Assembly: GCF_002291445.1 (NCBI RefSeq)
Contig: NZ_CP014137.1
Location: 1,984,001-2,048,000, forward strand
Source: Brenneria goodwinii
GTDB taxonomy: Bacteria > Pseudomonadota > Gammaproteobacteria > Enterobacterales > Enterobacteriaceae
Reading direction: 5' to 3'
Length of the DNA stretch: 64,000 bases
A program made the translations under genes and the position numbers. The notes below the pieces were generated by a model, which did no database searches, was not told where the DNA came from, and was given only the letters and a program-made list of their open reading frames with translations. Shown here one piece after another: positions 1-8,114 of the stretch (position 1 is its first letter; every line of letters starts with the position of its first letter).

Positions 1-439
1 AGAAAAACAAAATGCAAAGAAGCCCGGAAAACATCATGCCGTAAGCAGGATGACTCGTGAAAATCGTCAGTTGATGAATGGTATCGGCGGGTTTTTTAAA
101 ACAAAAAAACATCGTTACGATGGCAACGGTCAGGGCAAACCACACCCATGAACCATGTGCTATGACGTCAAACAAAAAGTCCATTTCACGAATAAGCATA
201 CAGCCGAAAAATCCCGCAACCAACACAAAGCTGTGCATGTTTTCTTTGTTTCTAACCCCCTGGAACAGGTTCAAACACACGATCGCCGTCAGTATCAACG
301 CTTGGGAAATCTCTGTAATTGAGGTTTCTTTAACATCATTATGCAGCCAGTGCACATCTAAAAATAATGCCACGATTGCCAGTATCACAAGACTCACTGA
401 GAGCAACAGGAAAAGAAATTGTCTAAAAAAGAATTTCAT
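1..439 (-). CDS. Polytopic membrane protein of unknown function (3' end outside window)
   Basis: An open reading frame runs from an ATG at 439 leftwards off the window edge, so at least 146 residues are present and the C-terminus is missing. The visible protein is strongly hydrophobic. An N-terminal membrane segment follows a basic MKFFFRQF start, and about three further segments lie near residues 40-60, 68-85 and 95-110. A charged motif (IREMD) sits between segments. I do not recognise the family and assign no function. Codon use and hydrophobic periodicity support this strand over the overlapping plus-strand frame, which is a shadow. No strong ribosome binding site is seen before the ATG. 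Confidence 0.6.
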   Translation of the reverse strand, partial: MKFFFRQFLFLLLSVSLVILAIVALFLDVHWLHNDVKETSITEISQALILTAIVCLNLFQGVRNKENMHSFVLVAGFFGCMLIREMDFLFDVIAHGSWVWFALTVAIVTMFFCFKKPADTIHQLTIFTSHPAYGMMFSGLLCILFF

Positions 440-674
440 ACTAATTATGTTCAGTAAAATAAATGTCATATTTTACTATCTCAGATTGATTGGTATTCTC
501 TTTTAGTGCGCTAGTTGTCAGCAACATTAGCCGTAGAGCCCGAAAGCCCGCATCGCAATGACCAACGGCTGACCTGTACGGTATCTGATGCAAGAACATG
601 CTCATTTCACTTTTCCCTTCGTTATCTGTGATCGATACCTCATTGCATTCTGGTAGTGAGTTTTATGAGGGGGA

Positions 675-883
675 TTTATCAAGGTCAGGAAAGCCACGGA
701 CATCGTTCCTTTCATGAAATACGCAGTCTAACCGGACGACGCGATAAGAAAGAACGAGGAAAGACATTTATCCAAAAGTGACCAGGTCACAAATCAGCCA
801 AAGTGACGGATAAACATCTGGATACGCGGGGCAAAGAATACGCCTATCGACACAAGACCGAATACGATTCCTTTATACGCTAA
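675..883 (+). pseudogene. Decayed C-terminal fragment of a phage tyrosine-recombinase integrase
   Basis: Two adjoining frames resemble the end of a lambda-type integrase. From 675 one frame reads FIKVRKATDI. From 701 the next reads SFHEIRSL, which contains the HxxR active-site box. An in-frame TGA at 779 replaces the residues before GHKSAKVTDKHLDTRGKEY, which matches the conserved GHKS-MT-Y-DTRG end of these enzymes. The position of the nucleophilic tyrosine is a histidine codon (815-817). A frameshift, a stop and loss of the catalytic tyrosine make it inactive. The frame ends at 883, directly over the att-like repeat at 854-876, as expected for an int gene beside its attachment site. Identification is by motif recognition only. 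Confidence 0.7.
854..876. repeat. att-like direct repeat, left copy (copy of the sdsR 3' end)
   Basis: This 23-bp segment matches 2242-2264 at 22 of 23 positions (19 identical in a row, one mismatch, then three more). The right copy forms part of the terminator stem of the small RNA gene sdsR. The left copy overlaps the end of the dead integrase. Direct repeats of a sRNA 3' end bordering phage debris are the signature of site-specific integration. The sdsR (ryeB) locus is a reported insertion hot spot in Salmonella. Confidence 0.75.
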
Positions 884-1089
884 ATAAAGGCTATATCGTT
901 GAATAACATAGATTATTTCACACATTCAGTCTAAAAATCATCAAAAAAACCGTCCCACCCCATCCTTTAAAATCAAATACATGCTAGATTTTTCGTAAAT
1001 CGATGGGAAAATTTCGGGCGCAATTTATAAGACAAATTGATTAACGGAACGACGATCTGCCTACTCGACGACAACGATAAACTGACAGC

Positions 1090-1245
1090 ATGCCTGTTGG
1101 TTCGTATGCCGTCATTGAAGACTCAGGGTTCTATATTGTAGTACATGTAGGAGAGAAAGACGCGCCGGCGATCCATATCGATCCTGTTTCAACGCTTGAG
1201 GATGCGCTCGACATTATTGCCGGGCGCCTGTCGTTTTTTGCGTGA
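1090..1245 (+). CDS. Small ORF of 51 residues, possibly a gene remnant
   Basis: ATG at 1090 opens a 51-residue frame with a soluble, acidic composition and motifs such as SYAVIEDSG and STLEDALDIIAGRL. An overlapping frame just upstream (about 1037-1130) also looks coding, with the segment TICLLDDNDKL. The pair may therefore be one ancestral gene broken by a frameshift. There is no convincing ribosome binding site. The frame is followed at 1252-1273 by a perfect hairpin. It lies inside the region bounded by the duplicated sdsR end, so accessory or phage origin is likely. Function unknown. Confidence 0.3.
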   Translation: MPVGSYAVIEDSGFYIVVHVGEKDAPAIHIDPVSTLEDALDIIAGRLSFFA

Positions 1246-1251
1246 GCAAAA

Positions 1252-1273
1252 GCCCATCGGTAACCCGATGGGC
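1252..1273. terminator. Perfect 9-bp hairpin after the small ORF
   Basis: The stem gcccatcgg pairs with ccgatgggc across a 4-base loop, 6 bases past the stop of the 51-residue frame. No U-tract follows on the plus strand, so its role as a terminator is uncertain. Confidence 0.4.
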
Positions 1274-1448
1274 GCTTCCCCTAGTGCCGTTTTTATAGTT
1301 TTTCATCACCACAATCATGGCACCTGAGCTGTATATTTTATAAACGTTTATACAGATCGATTTGGGTTAATTGATCGGTTATAGCGATCAATTACCGGCA
1401 GGGAAATATTTATAATTGTCTTCACAGTTACGCCGCAAACATTCGCGA

Positions 1449-1622
1449 CTAAAAAAGGCTACCTATTGGCAGCCTTGAGGATTCTGGTGCTATGTGTTTA
1501 TGAAGTGTGGCAATCTTAGCGCCATAGCTCGTTGATGTGATCCACCAGCAAAACGCACCGCCAGCAAACAGACCGATCACAAGCGCCAGCCCTGCTATTT
1601 TCCAGCTTGGAAGAATAGACAC
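1449..1622 (-). pseudogene. Truncated Rz-like i-spanin remnant
   Basis: A 57-residue frame opens with GTG at 1622 and stops with TAG at 1449. It begins with a short cytoplasmic part (SILPSWKIAG), followed by one transmembrane segment ending in FCWWIT, then a polar start to a coiled region (YGAKIATLHKHIA). This is the topology of phage Rz lysis proteins, which disrupt the outer membrane at the end of infection. Rz proteins are usually about 150 residues, so roughly two thirds is missing and the gene is dead. It lies between the two copies of the sdsR end, supporting a prophage origin. Family assignment is by topology and local similarity, so moderate. Confidence 0.5.
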
Positions 1623-1717
1623 AACGCATGTTCCTTATCTCATCGATTTAACATGTCAGAATTGGATATATAATTAAAAATCACACATATTGCATGGTTT
1701 TTATACAGGGGCAAATA

Positions 1718-2101
1718 ATGAAAAAGGCTATTATTGCATTACTGGCTATCTTGCCAACCTTTCAAACCTTGGCTTTAGACTGCGACAACGCTCAGACTCA
1801 GTTAGATATGAACCAATGTGCAAACGAAGAGTATAAAAAAGCAGATAGTGAGCTTAACACTCTTTATCAAGATGTATTAAAACGAACGAGTGACGAGCAA
1901 ACTAACCTACTGAAATCCGCACAGAATAAATGGATTGAATATCGTGATTCTGATTGTAAGTTTCAAACATTCCAATCCAAGGAAGGTTCTATTTATCCCA
2001 TGGTATATGCTCACTGCCTGGCAAACAAAACAGCAGACCGAATAAATGAATTTAAAAGTATGCTGAATTGCGAAGAAGGTGATATGAGTTGCCCACTTTA
2101 G
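1718..2101 (+). CDS. LprI/DUF1311-type periplasmic protein
   Basis: The product is 127 residues when started at the ATG at 1718, which follows a purine-rich site (cagggg) and gives a clear signal peptide (MKKAIIALLAILPTFQTLA). The mature part has the DUF1311 pattern: an early cysteine pair (DCDNAQTQLDMNQC), an acidic helix with LNTLYQDVLKR, and W-EYRDSDC near residue 85, ending in cysteine-rich CEEGDMSCPL. Members of this family include the lysozyme inhibitor LprI, so a periplasmic lysozyme-inhibitor-like role is possible but unproven. The upstream ATG at 1694 lacks a good leader and is less likely. The gene is AT-rich, sits between the duplicated sdsR ends, and is probably cargo of the decayed element. 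Confidence 0.75.
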   Translation: MKKAIIALLAILPTFQTLALDCDNAQTQLDMNQCANEEYKKADSELNTLYQDVLKRTSDEQTNLLKSAQNKWIEYRDSDCKFQTFQSKEGSIYPMVYAHCLANKTADRINEFKSMLNCEEGDMSCPL

Positions 2102-2109
2102 ATTTCCTC

Positions 2110-2131
2110 AAAGCGCGGAGTTCCGCGCTTT
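2110..2131 (+). terminator. Rho-independent terminator of the DUF1311 gene
   Basis: A 10-bp perfect stem (aaagcgcgga with tccgcgcttt) with a two-base loop lies 9 bases after the stop codon and is followed by a short T-rich run. Confidence 0.75.
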
Positions 2132-2236
2132 ATTTAATCCCTTGAGACATAGCGTTTTCTCCTTCTCGCGCCGAATTTCAAGCCCGCGTAACATTTTCGT
2201 GGATCTAAAAAATAAATAATTATAAATCAATGAATT

Positions 2237-2340
2237 AAAAAAAGACCGAATACGATTCCTGTATCCGGTCTAGGGAAATGGCTCTTGGGAGAGAGCCTTG
2301 CGCTAAAAGTTGGCATTTTTACAAGCTGAACTAGCCTTGT
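2237..2340 (-). ncRNA. sdsR: SdsR (RyeB) Hfq-dependent small RNA
   Basis: The minus strand carries the SdsR hallmarks in order: a 5' part starting acaaggc near 2340, the single-stranded core atgccaacttttagcgc, the hairpin ggctctctcccaagagcc, a ccatttccct linker, and the terminator stem gaccggatac/gtattcggtc followed by seven Ts. Length is about 104 nt, as in E. coli. In enterobacteria SdsR is a sigma-S-controlled stationary-phase RNA that represses targets such as ompD and mutS. It lies beside yebY, its usual neighbour. The terminator half at 2242-2264 is also the att-like right copy. The antisense RNA SraC (RyeA) would run on the plus strand, but I cannot see its ends. Confidence 0.9.
2242..2264. 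repeat. att-like direct repeat, right copy inside the sdsR terminator
   Basis: Partner of 854-876, 1388 bp away, with one mismatch at 2261. It supplies half of the SdsR terminator stem, so integration here preserves the sRNA. Confidence 0.75.
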
Positions 2341-2346
2341 AACCTA

Positions 2347-2353
2347 AGCGTAG
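2347..2353 (-). promoter_or_regulatory. Sigma-S-like -10 element of sdsR
   Basis: The minus strand reads ctacgct, close to the sigma-S consensus ctatact, seven bases before the inferred SdsR start at about 2340. Confidence 0.55.
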
Positions 2354-2473
2354 TCAACTCCCTCGCATTTTCCAGTTTTCCCATGGCGGAAATTATTACA
2401 ATTCGGATAAATATCACACTTATAATTAACTGCAATCACCCACAATTTAACATTTAATTAATAATCAATAACT

Positions 2474-2827
2474 TTATTGCTGACTGTCGGGATCGCAAAG
2501 TTGTTCAGCCAGTTCAACAAACGGCTGTAAACTTTTCTTCTGACCAGGGTTATTGGGATCATCCAACCAGATGGTATCGATCGGCTGCGCGTTTACCCGG
2601 CCAGCTTTCATTTGTGCGATAGCGGCATCGTTGAGCGGATATTGCATCAATGTGGCGGTATTCAGGGCATACAGCGCCTTCCCGGGCCGACATATGAGCT
2701 GCACCTCCTCTCTCGTGAAGGCCCACTTATCGCCATACTGTAAACGGCTTATATTTGCCAGCTTCGCTGCTGCAAAGGCATTCACAGACATGGACACAAG
2801 AATAAGGGATAGCGTTAGTTTCTTCAT
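2474..2827 (-). CDS. yebY: YebY family periplasmic protein (DUF2511)
   Basis: The product is 117 residues from the ATG at 2827, which an AGGA site precedes by 8 bases. A second in-frame ATG lies one codon earlier. A signal peptide ([19 protein letters not shown]) leads into a small domain with two cysteines (LICRPG and LCDPDS) that probably form a disulphide. The sequence matches YebY of the DUF2511 family. The position next to sdsR repeats the E. coli order (pphA-sdsR-yebY). The molecular role is not established; in E. coli the gene has been linked to the copper-related yobA-yebZY group. yobA and yebZ are not present here, so the gene stands alone. Confidence 0.85.
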   Translation of the reverse strand: MKKLTLSLILVSMSVNAFAAAKLANISRLQYGDKWAFTREEVQLICRPGKALYALNTATLMQYPLNDAAIAQMKAGRVNAQPIDTIWLDDPNNPGQKKSLQPFVELAEQLCDPDSQQ

Positions 2828-3229
2828 CATGATGTTCCTGAACATGATTATTCAGAGGCGTTTGATCGTCGCAGCTACGCGGCGCCCCCGATCAAAAAGT
2901 AGATTTCATTCCATATAAAACAGAGGGTTACTAAATATAAGCTGACAATGATGATAACGATAGTGACCGGTGAAGTCGAGCGGCAAAGCGGCTTATCTGG
3001 CGGCAGGGATGAATAAGGTTGTCGTAGAGGGGGTATCGAAAACGCGACCTATTTCAGAACATGATAAACCGGGGTAAGGCACGGGCGGCCATCATTGCGT
3101 GGCAATGCGATCGCTCAGCCGATGCGCATTGCCACGGTCTCTCTTCATATTTTAAATCGCAGGAGTGTTAACCTCCCACATTTTAAAATCCGTTGGCTAG
3201 AGACAAAAATCTTCGTCAGCCGAAAGAAC
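2828..3229. other. Intergenic region, no gene seen; 11-bp inverted repeat at 3099-3135
   Basis: No coding frame with a plausible start is visible. The only structure is an 11-bp perfect inverted repeat (gtggcaatgcg with cgcattgccac) around a 15-base loop, between the 3' end of ftnA and the 5' end of yebY. It lacks a T-run. Confidence 0.5.
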
Positions 3230-3745
3230 TCAGGCTGATTCACTACCCGCGGTACTGGTCGCCATTTTTTTCAGCTCTTGATCGATAAAGAACAAACCGC
3301 CTTCGTTGGTATTAACCAGCGCCAGTTTATCCAGAATAGAACTGAACAGTTTTTCTTCTTCATGCTGCTCTGCCACATACCATTGCAGGAAGTTGAACGT
3401 TGAGTAATCCTGTAAGGTGATGGCTTCATGAGCCAGTTCATTAATTTTTTCAGTAATCAACTGCTCATGTTCATATGTCTGCTTGAAGACGTCAGCCAGT
3501 GAGGCAAAGTCTACCGGCGGCGCAGCGATAGCGCCTAATATTGGCATGCTACCCGTATCATCCAGATAGTTGAACAGCCGCTGCATATGCTCCATCTCTT
3601 CCTGGGAGTGCACTTTTAGAAAAGCGGAAGCGCCTTCAAAACCTTTATCGCCACACCAGGCACTCATTTGTAAATATAAATTGGCGGAATAAAACTCCAG
3701 ATTAAGCTGTTCATTCAGTTTTTTAATCATTTCTTTTTTTAACAT
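3230..3745 (-). CDS. ftnA: Bacterial non-haem ferritin FtnA
   Basis: This 171-residue protein stores iron as a ferric mineral in a 24-subunit shell. It matches E. coli FtnA along its length. The ferroxidase ligands are visible: E17 context ([10 protein letters not shown]), the [10 protein letters not shown] helix and QHEEEKLF near residue 130. The start at 3745 ([10 protein letters not shown]) is chosen because AAGGA lies 7 bases upstream and the E. coli protein begins at the same place; the ATG two codons earlier has no site. The gene is transcribed divergently from holE. The shared spacer is AT-rich and carries a Fur-like palindrome, fitting the known iron- and Fur-dependent control of ftnA. 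Confidence 0.95.
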   Translation of the reverse strand: MLKKEMIKKLNEQLNLEFYSANLYLQMSAWCGDKGFEGASAFLKVHSQEEMEHMQRLFNYLDDTGSMPILGAIAAPPVDFASLADVFKQTYEHEQLITEKINELAHEAITLQDYSTFNFLQWYVAEQHEEEKLFSSILDKLALVNTNEGGLFFIDQELKKMATSTAGSESA

Positions 3746-3925
3746 AATCATTCCTTATTTCTCTGGCAGGTAAATGTTTTGCAGCTCATTATGCCTGAAT
3801 GCAAAAAATAAAAACATCTTATTAACTAAATTAACAATAATTATTTTTTATTTTAAAATCATAAAGTTAACATAATTTAATTGATATTGATTTTTATTTA
3901 CAGCAAATATTTCGCTATTATTATT

Positions 3926-3944
3926 GATAATAATTTTTATTATC
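3926..3944. promoter_or_regulatory. Fur box-like palindrome between ftnA and holE
   Basis: The 19-mer gataataatttttattatc matches the Fur consensus gataatgataatcattatc at about 15 of 19 positions and is symmetric. It lies about 180 bp upstream of ftnA and 125 bp upstream of holE. In E. coli Fur activates ftnA from upstream sites by countering H-NS, and this site and its AT-rich surroundings fit that. Confidence 0.6.
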
Positions 3945-4068
3945 ATGCGTGTAGGTTAAATAAAAGTTCGGCTTATTTTGTACTATTCGAACACATAACG
4001 GAGGCTTGCCATTTCACAGCCTCTGTTTTACTTTGACGGACAACGCGTCTTACCAGGAGAAACATCCC

Positions 4069-4299
4069 ATGGGATATAATTTGGCAGATCTTTCCAAAGA
4101 AGAGATGGACAAGGTTAATGTGGATTTGGCGGCATCAGGCGTGGCTTTCAAGGAGCGCTATAACATGCCGGTCATCCCTGAAATGGTAGAGAAGGAGCAG
4201 CCGGAACATCTGCGTAGCTATTTCCGCGAGCGCGTTGGTGTATACCGCCAGCTCTCTTTGCAGTTCTCTCGCCTGCCTTACGAGCCGAAATCGAAATAA
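4069..4299 (+). CDS. holE: DNA polymerase III theta subunit
   Basis: The 76-residue product is the theta subunit of the DNA polymerase III core, which binds the epsilon proofreading subunit (DnaQ) and stabilises it. It aligns end to end with E. coli HolE, including [36 protein letters not shown] and SRLPYEPK. The ATG at 4069 is preferred over an in-frame upstream start at 4006, because AGGAGA lies 9 bases before it and it gives the family length. E. coli holE sits in the same yebY-to-ptrB neighbourhood. yobB and exoX, which follow holE in E. coli, are missing here. Confidence 0.93.
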   Translation: MGYNLADLSKEEMDKVNVDLAASGVAFKERYNMPVIPEMVEKEQPEHLRSYFRERVGVYRQLSLQFSRLPYEPKSK

Positions 4300-4423
4300 T
4301 CCCTCTTACTCACGTCGCCGGTGACATATTTCATCGCAATAAAAAATACTTTCCCCTTGCATCTTGGGCAAAACAGGCGGTTAATGTACTGGCAAACCAA
4401 CCTTTTACCAAGCGAGGTCAGAA

Positions 4424-4543
4424 ATGAGTAAAGGAATGGACAGCAAGAAGAACAGCAAAAAGAAACCCCTGAAAACCGCAGCAGAAAAGCGTGCGGATAA
4501 AAAGGCCAAGAAGGCACAACCACAGGCGGATGCTATTATTTAA
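4424..4543 (+). CDS. Small lysine-rich protein of 39 residues
   Basis: ATG at 4424 opens a 39-residue frame in which about a third of the residues are lysine (SKKNSKKKPLKT, EKRADKKAKKAQ). A GAGG site lies about 5 bases upstream and a strong terminator follows the stop by 18 bases, so it looks like a complete transcription unit. It is probably unstructured and could bind nucleic acid or ribosomes, but that is inference from charge alone. I do not recognise the family. It is too short for usual gene finders. Confidence 0.5.
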   Translation: MSKGMDSKKNSKKKPLKTAAEKRADKKAKKAQPQADAII

Positions 4544-4561
4544 AATCGACAATGCTGCTCG

Positions 4562-4586
4562 GTAAACCCGCTCTCTGCGGGTTTAC
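4562..4586. terminator. Bidirectional hairpin terminator between the small ORF and ptrB
   Basis: A 10-bp stem (gtaaacccgc with gcgggtttac) around a 5-base loop separates two convergent genes. Pyrimidine-rich sequence follows on the plus strand. Confidence 0.7.
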
Positions 4587-4596
4587 TCTCACTTTC

Positions 4597-6633
4597 TCAA
4601 TCAGTTTCAAGCACCATCAGTAAGAATGCGTACTCCAGTGCGATATCCTCATAATGTTTGAAGCGCCCGGACTTTCCGCCATGCCCCGCATCCATATCGG
4701 TATACAACAATAACAGACGTTTATCCGTCTTCATCTCACGTAATTTTGCTACCCACTTTGCCGGTTCCCAATACTGGACCTGTGAATCATGTAATCCGGT
4801 AGTAACCAGCATATGCGGGTAATCCTGGGCCGTTACGCCATCGTACGGGCTATATTGCTTGATATAGTCATAGTACGTCCGATCGTTCGGATCGCCCCAT
4901 TCATCATATTCACCGGTGGTTAAGGGAATCGATTCATCCAGCATGGTGGTCAACACATCGACAAACGGAACCTGGGCGATAACGCCTTTAAACAAATCCG
5001 GCGCAAAATTCACTACCGCGCCCATTAATAACCCGCCGGCGCTGCCCCCCATGGCAAACATTTTTTGCCGATCGCCATAGCCTTTTTCAGCCAGAGCCAG
5101 GGAAACATCAATGAAATCAGTAAATGAATGCATCTTGTTCAGCAAACGTCCGTCGTCGTACCACTGTTGCCCCAGTTCTCCGCCGCCGCGAATATGGGTC
5201 AGCGCAAAGACAAAACCTCTATCCAGCAGGCTTAATCGGCTAACGCTGAAATCCGGATCCATACTGCTGCCATATGCGCCATAGCCATATATCAAAATAG
5301 GATTCCGGCCCGGCTTGAAATGCTCGCGGTGATACACCAGCGAAACCGGAACCTCAACGCCATCCCGCGCGGTAATCCATAAACGTTCGTTGCGATAATT
5401 ATCCGTGGCGAAATTCTTTACTTCAGCCTGTTTGAGCAACTGTTGCCGGCCGGTATCCATGTTCAGTTCATAAAGTGAGCTTGGCGTGGTCATGGAGGCG
5501 TAGCCATAACGCAGCAACGCGGTTTCCGGCGTTGGGTTATAGGATAACCAGGTGACATAGCTGGCATCATTGAAAGTAATATTTTTCTCTTCCTGCGTTT
5601 GCCAGCGAATTTGCCGCAGGCAGGTCAACCCCTTCTCTCTTTCCTCCACCACCAGCCAATCGCGAAACAGCTCAAAGTTTTCAAGAACACGATGTTCCCG
5701 CGGGGCGATCAGCGTCTCCAGCCCATCTTCTCCCAGATCATTGGTGCGATACAGGCCAAAGTTTTTCCCTTCCCGATTAGAGCGCAGATAAAAAACGCCG
5801 CGATAGTGGTCTACGAAATACTCGTGATCTTTACGCCGGCCGATGAAAACCCGCGGCGCCGCATCATCATCAGCCGTATCGACCAGCAACACTTCCGTGC
5901 TGGTGGTACTACTGAGGTAAATGGTGATATAGCGTTCCGACGTTGTCTTGCCCAGGCTGACATAATAGGTGTCGTCTTTCTCTTCATAGACCAGCTCATC
6001 ACTCGCCGGATCGCTGCCCAGACGATGTCGATAGACTTGATAGGGCAACAGCGTTTGCGGATGTTTGCGAACGTAGTAGATCACGCGGGAATCTGCCGAC
6101 CATTCCGCCCCGGCAGAGACCTTCTCAATGATATCGGGCAACCACTCGCCGCTTTTTAGATCGCGAAAGCGAATGTCGTATTGTCGGCGCGACAGAAAAT
6201 CTTCCGATATCACTAACAGCTGATTATCGGGGCTGACTGCCAACACGCCCAGACTATAAAACTCATGATTTTCCGACCGCTGATTTCCATCCAGCAGCGT
6301 CTCCCACTCATCCGTTACATTTTCGGGCTGACGTCGATAGATAGGATATTCCTTGCCCGGCTCATAACGACTCTGATAACGGTAACCATTTCTGACATAG
6401 GGAACCGACATATCTTCCGAAGGTATCCGGGCTACCATCTCTTCATACAGCGACTGTTTCAGACCGTCCTGGGGTTCCATTATCGTACGGCTATAGTCGT
6501 TCTCCTGCTGTAAATAGGCCAAGACATCAGGATCGGCCCGCTCGTCGTCACGCAGCCAATAGTAGTTATCGATACGGGTATCATTATAGGTGGTCAACGG
6601 ATAGGGTCTTTTTGCTGCTTTTGGTGCTGTCAT
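4597..6633 (-). CDS. ptrB: Oligopeptidase B (protease II)
   Basis: This 678-residue cytoplasmic serine peptidase of family S9A cleaves short peptides after arginine or lysine. An N-terminal beta-propeller gates a C-terminal alpha/beta hydrolase domain. The catalytic triad is visible: Ser531 in GGSAGG, Asp616 in LHDSQV and His651 in GHGGKSG, one residue off the E. coli numbering. The start at 6633 ([13 protein letters not shown]) has an AGAAGGA site and aligns with E. coli; the ATG seven codons earlier is not needed. The gene stands alone, convergent with the small ORF and divergent from purT. Confidence 0.96.
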   Translation of the reverse strand: MTAPKAAKRPYPLTTYNDTRIDNYYWLRDDERADPDVLAYLQQENDYSRTIMEPQDGLKQSLYEEMVARIPSEDMSVPYVRNGYRYQSRYEPGKEYPIYRRQPENVTDEWETLLDGNQRSENHEFYSLGVLAVSPDNQLLVISEDFLSRRQYDIRFRDLKSGEWLPDIIEKVSAGAEWSADSRVIYYVRKHPQTLLPYQVYRHRLGSDPASDELVYEEKDDTYYVSLGKTTSERYITIYLSSTTSTEVLLVDTADDDAAPRVFIGRRKDHEYFVDHYRGVFYLRSNREGKNFGLYRTNDLGEDGLETLIAPREHRVLENFELFRDWLVVEEREKGLTCLRQIRWQTQEEKNITFNDASYVTWLSYNPTPETALLRYGYASMTTPSSLYELNMDTGRQQLLKQAEVKNFATDNYRNERLWITARDGVEVPVSLVYHREHFKPGRNPILIYGYGAYGSSMDPDFSVSRLSLLDRGFVFALTHIRGGGELGQQWYDDGRLLNKMHSFTDFIDVSLALAEKGYGDRQKMFAMGGSAGGLLMGAVVNFAPDLFKGVIAQVPFVDVLTTMLDESIPLTTGEYDEWGDPNDRTYYDYIKQYSPYDGVTAQDYPHMLVTTGLHDSQVQYWEPAKWVAKLREMKTDKRLLLLYTDMDAGHGGKSGRFKHYEDIALEYAFLLMVLETD

Positions 6634-6789
6634 GATGATCCTTCTGTTCTGCAATAAAGCCTTGGGTTCTGAAATAAAACCGCGCTGAAATCAAGAGTGG
6701 CACGATTACCGGGCGATGCCAAGCCAGGAGGAACCATCGCCACTCCGCATCGACGCTGGCGCGAACCTTAGCCGCCGCCTCAGATGCGA

Positions 6790-6805
6790 ACGCAAACGTT
6801 TTCGT
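6790..6805. promoter_or_regulatory. PurR operator upstream of purT
   Basis: acgcaaacgttttcgt is a near-perfect match to the 16-bp PurR palindrome (acgcaaacgtttgcgt) and abuts a tatact -10 element at about 6807-6812. purT is a known PurR-repressed gene, so this places it in the purine regulon. Confidence 0.85.
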
Positions 6806-6848
6806 TTATACTGCGCCCATTTTTCACAACCAGATCAGGTATCACATG

Positions 6849-8027
6849 ATGTTAACGATTGGAACTGCCCTGCGTACTGATGCCACACGCGTGATGTTGC
6901 TGGGCTCCGGTGAATTGGGCAAAGAAGTGGCGATCGAATGCCAGCGCTTGGGGCTTGAAGTTATCGCCGTCGATCGCTATGCCGATGCGCCAGCCATGCA
7001 GGTTGCTCATCGAAGCCATATCATTAATATGTTGGATGGTGAAGCGTTAAAAACGCTGGTTGAAGCCGAGCGTCCCGATTATATCGTGCCGGAGATCGAA
7101 GCGCTCGCCACCGATATGCTGGTGAAGCTCGAGCAACAAGGACATCATGTGGTGCCCTGCGCACAGGCAACCCTTCTGACGATGAATCGTGAAGGTATTC
7201 GCCGTCTGGCGGCCGAAACGCTGGGCGTTCCGACCTCAAGCTACCGTTTTGCCGATAGCGAAACCTGTTTTCATCAGGCCGTAGCGGAAATTGGCTATCC
7301 CTGTATCGTAAAACCGGTCATGAGCTCATCAGGCAAAGGACAGAGCCTGATCCGTGAGCCTCAACAATTAGATAAAGCCTGGCAATATGCTCAGCAAGGC
7401 GGGCGCGCCGGCGGCGGCCGCGTTATTGTTGAAGGGCTGGTCAATTTCGATTTTGAAATTACCCTGCTGACGATCCATGCGGTGGATGGCATTCACTTTT
7501 GTGAGCCGATTGGTCATCGCCAGGAAGACGGCGATTACCGCGAATCCTGGCAACCACAGCAAATGAGCGCGCTGGCGCAAGAGCGGGCGCAAAAAATAGC
7601 GGGCGATGTGGTTAACGCCCTGGGAGGCTACGGACTATTTGGCGTTGAGCTGTTTGTCTGCGGCGACGAGGTGATTTTCAGCGAAGTTTCGCCGCGTCCG
7701 CATGATACCGGCATGGTGACGATGATTTCTCAGGATCTGTCGGAGTTCGCACTGCATGTTCGCGCCTTTCTGGGATTGCCCATCGGCGCCATTCGTCAGT
7801 ACGGCGCCGCCGCTTCAGCCGTTATCCTGCCGGAACTGAAGAGCGACAATGTTCGCTATCAGGGGCTGGAAAGCGCGCTGCATCCCTTTACGCAAATTCG
7901 GCTGTTCGGCAAACCGGAAATCAACGGTAAACGCCGCATGGGCGTAGCGCTGGCAAGCGCAGCAACCACCGATGAAGCCGTCGCATTAGCGAAAAACTGC
8001 GCCTCTGCCGTGAAGGTCAGTGGTTAA
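6849..8027 (+). CDS. purT: Formate-dependent phosphoribosylglycinamide formyltransferase
   Basis: The 392-residue ATP-grasp enzyme makes formyl-GAR from GAR, formate and ATP, the folate-independent third step of purine synthesis. The N-terminal nucleotide-fold motif ([12 protein letters not shown]), the ATP-grasp loop ([11 protein letters not shown]) and the metal site ([12 protein letters not shown]) are present. The second of two tandem ATG codons (6849) aligns with the E. coli start; the first (6846) is equally possible by its AGG site. A PurR operator and a -10 element lie just upstream, and a terminator shared with eda follows. Confidence 0.96.
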   Translation: MLTIGTALRTDATRVMLLGSGELGKEVAIECQRLGLEVIAVDRYADAPAMQVAHRSHIINMLDGEALKTLVEAERPDYIVPEIEALATDMLVKLEQQGHHVVPCAQATLLTMNREGIRRLAAETLGVPTSSYRFADSETCFHQAVAEIGYPCIVKPVMSSSGKGQSLIREPQQLDKAWQYAQQGGRAGGGRVIVEGLVNFDFEITLLTIHAVDGIHFCEPIGHRQEDGDYRESWQPQQMSALAQERAQKIAGDVVNALGGYGLFGVELFVCGDEVIFSEVSPRPHDTGMVTMISQDLSEFALHVRAFLGLPIGAIRQYGAAASAVILPELKSDNVRYQGLESALHPFTQIRLFGKPEINGKRRMGVALASAATTDEAVALAKNCASAVKVSG

Positions 8028-8063
8028 ACTTCATTCACTATCAGGTTTTATCGTGATAGTAAA

Positions 8064-8090
8064 AAGCCACCCATAAATCATGGGTGGCTT
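8064..8090. terminator. Shared terminator between purT and eda
   Basis: An 11-bp stem (aagccacccat with atgggtggctt) around a 5-base loop lies between the convergent genes. On the minus strand it runs into a T-tract, so it chiefly ends the eda transcript. Confidence 0.8.
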
Positions 8091-8114
8091 GATGATGAAC
8101 GCCGCGAGGAATTA

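Noticed and set aside
78..506. 142-residue plus-strand ORF
   Set aside because: It overlaps the minus-strand membrane-protein frame, which has the better start, hydrophobic pattern and codon use.
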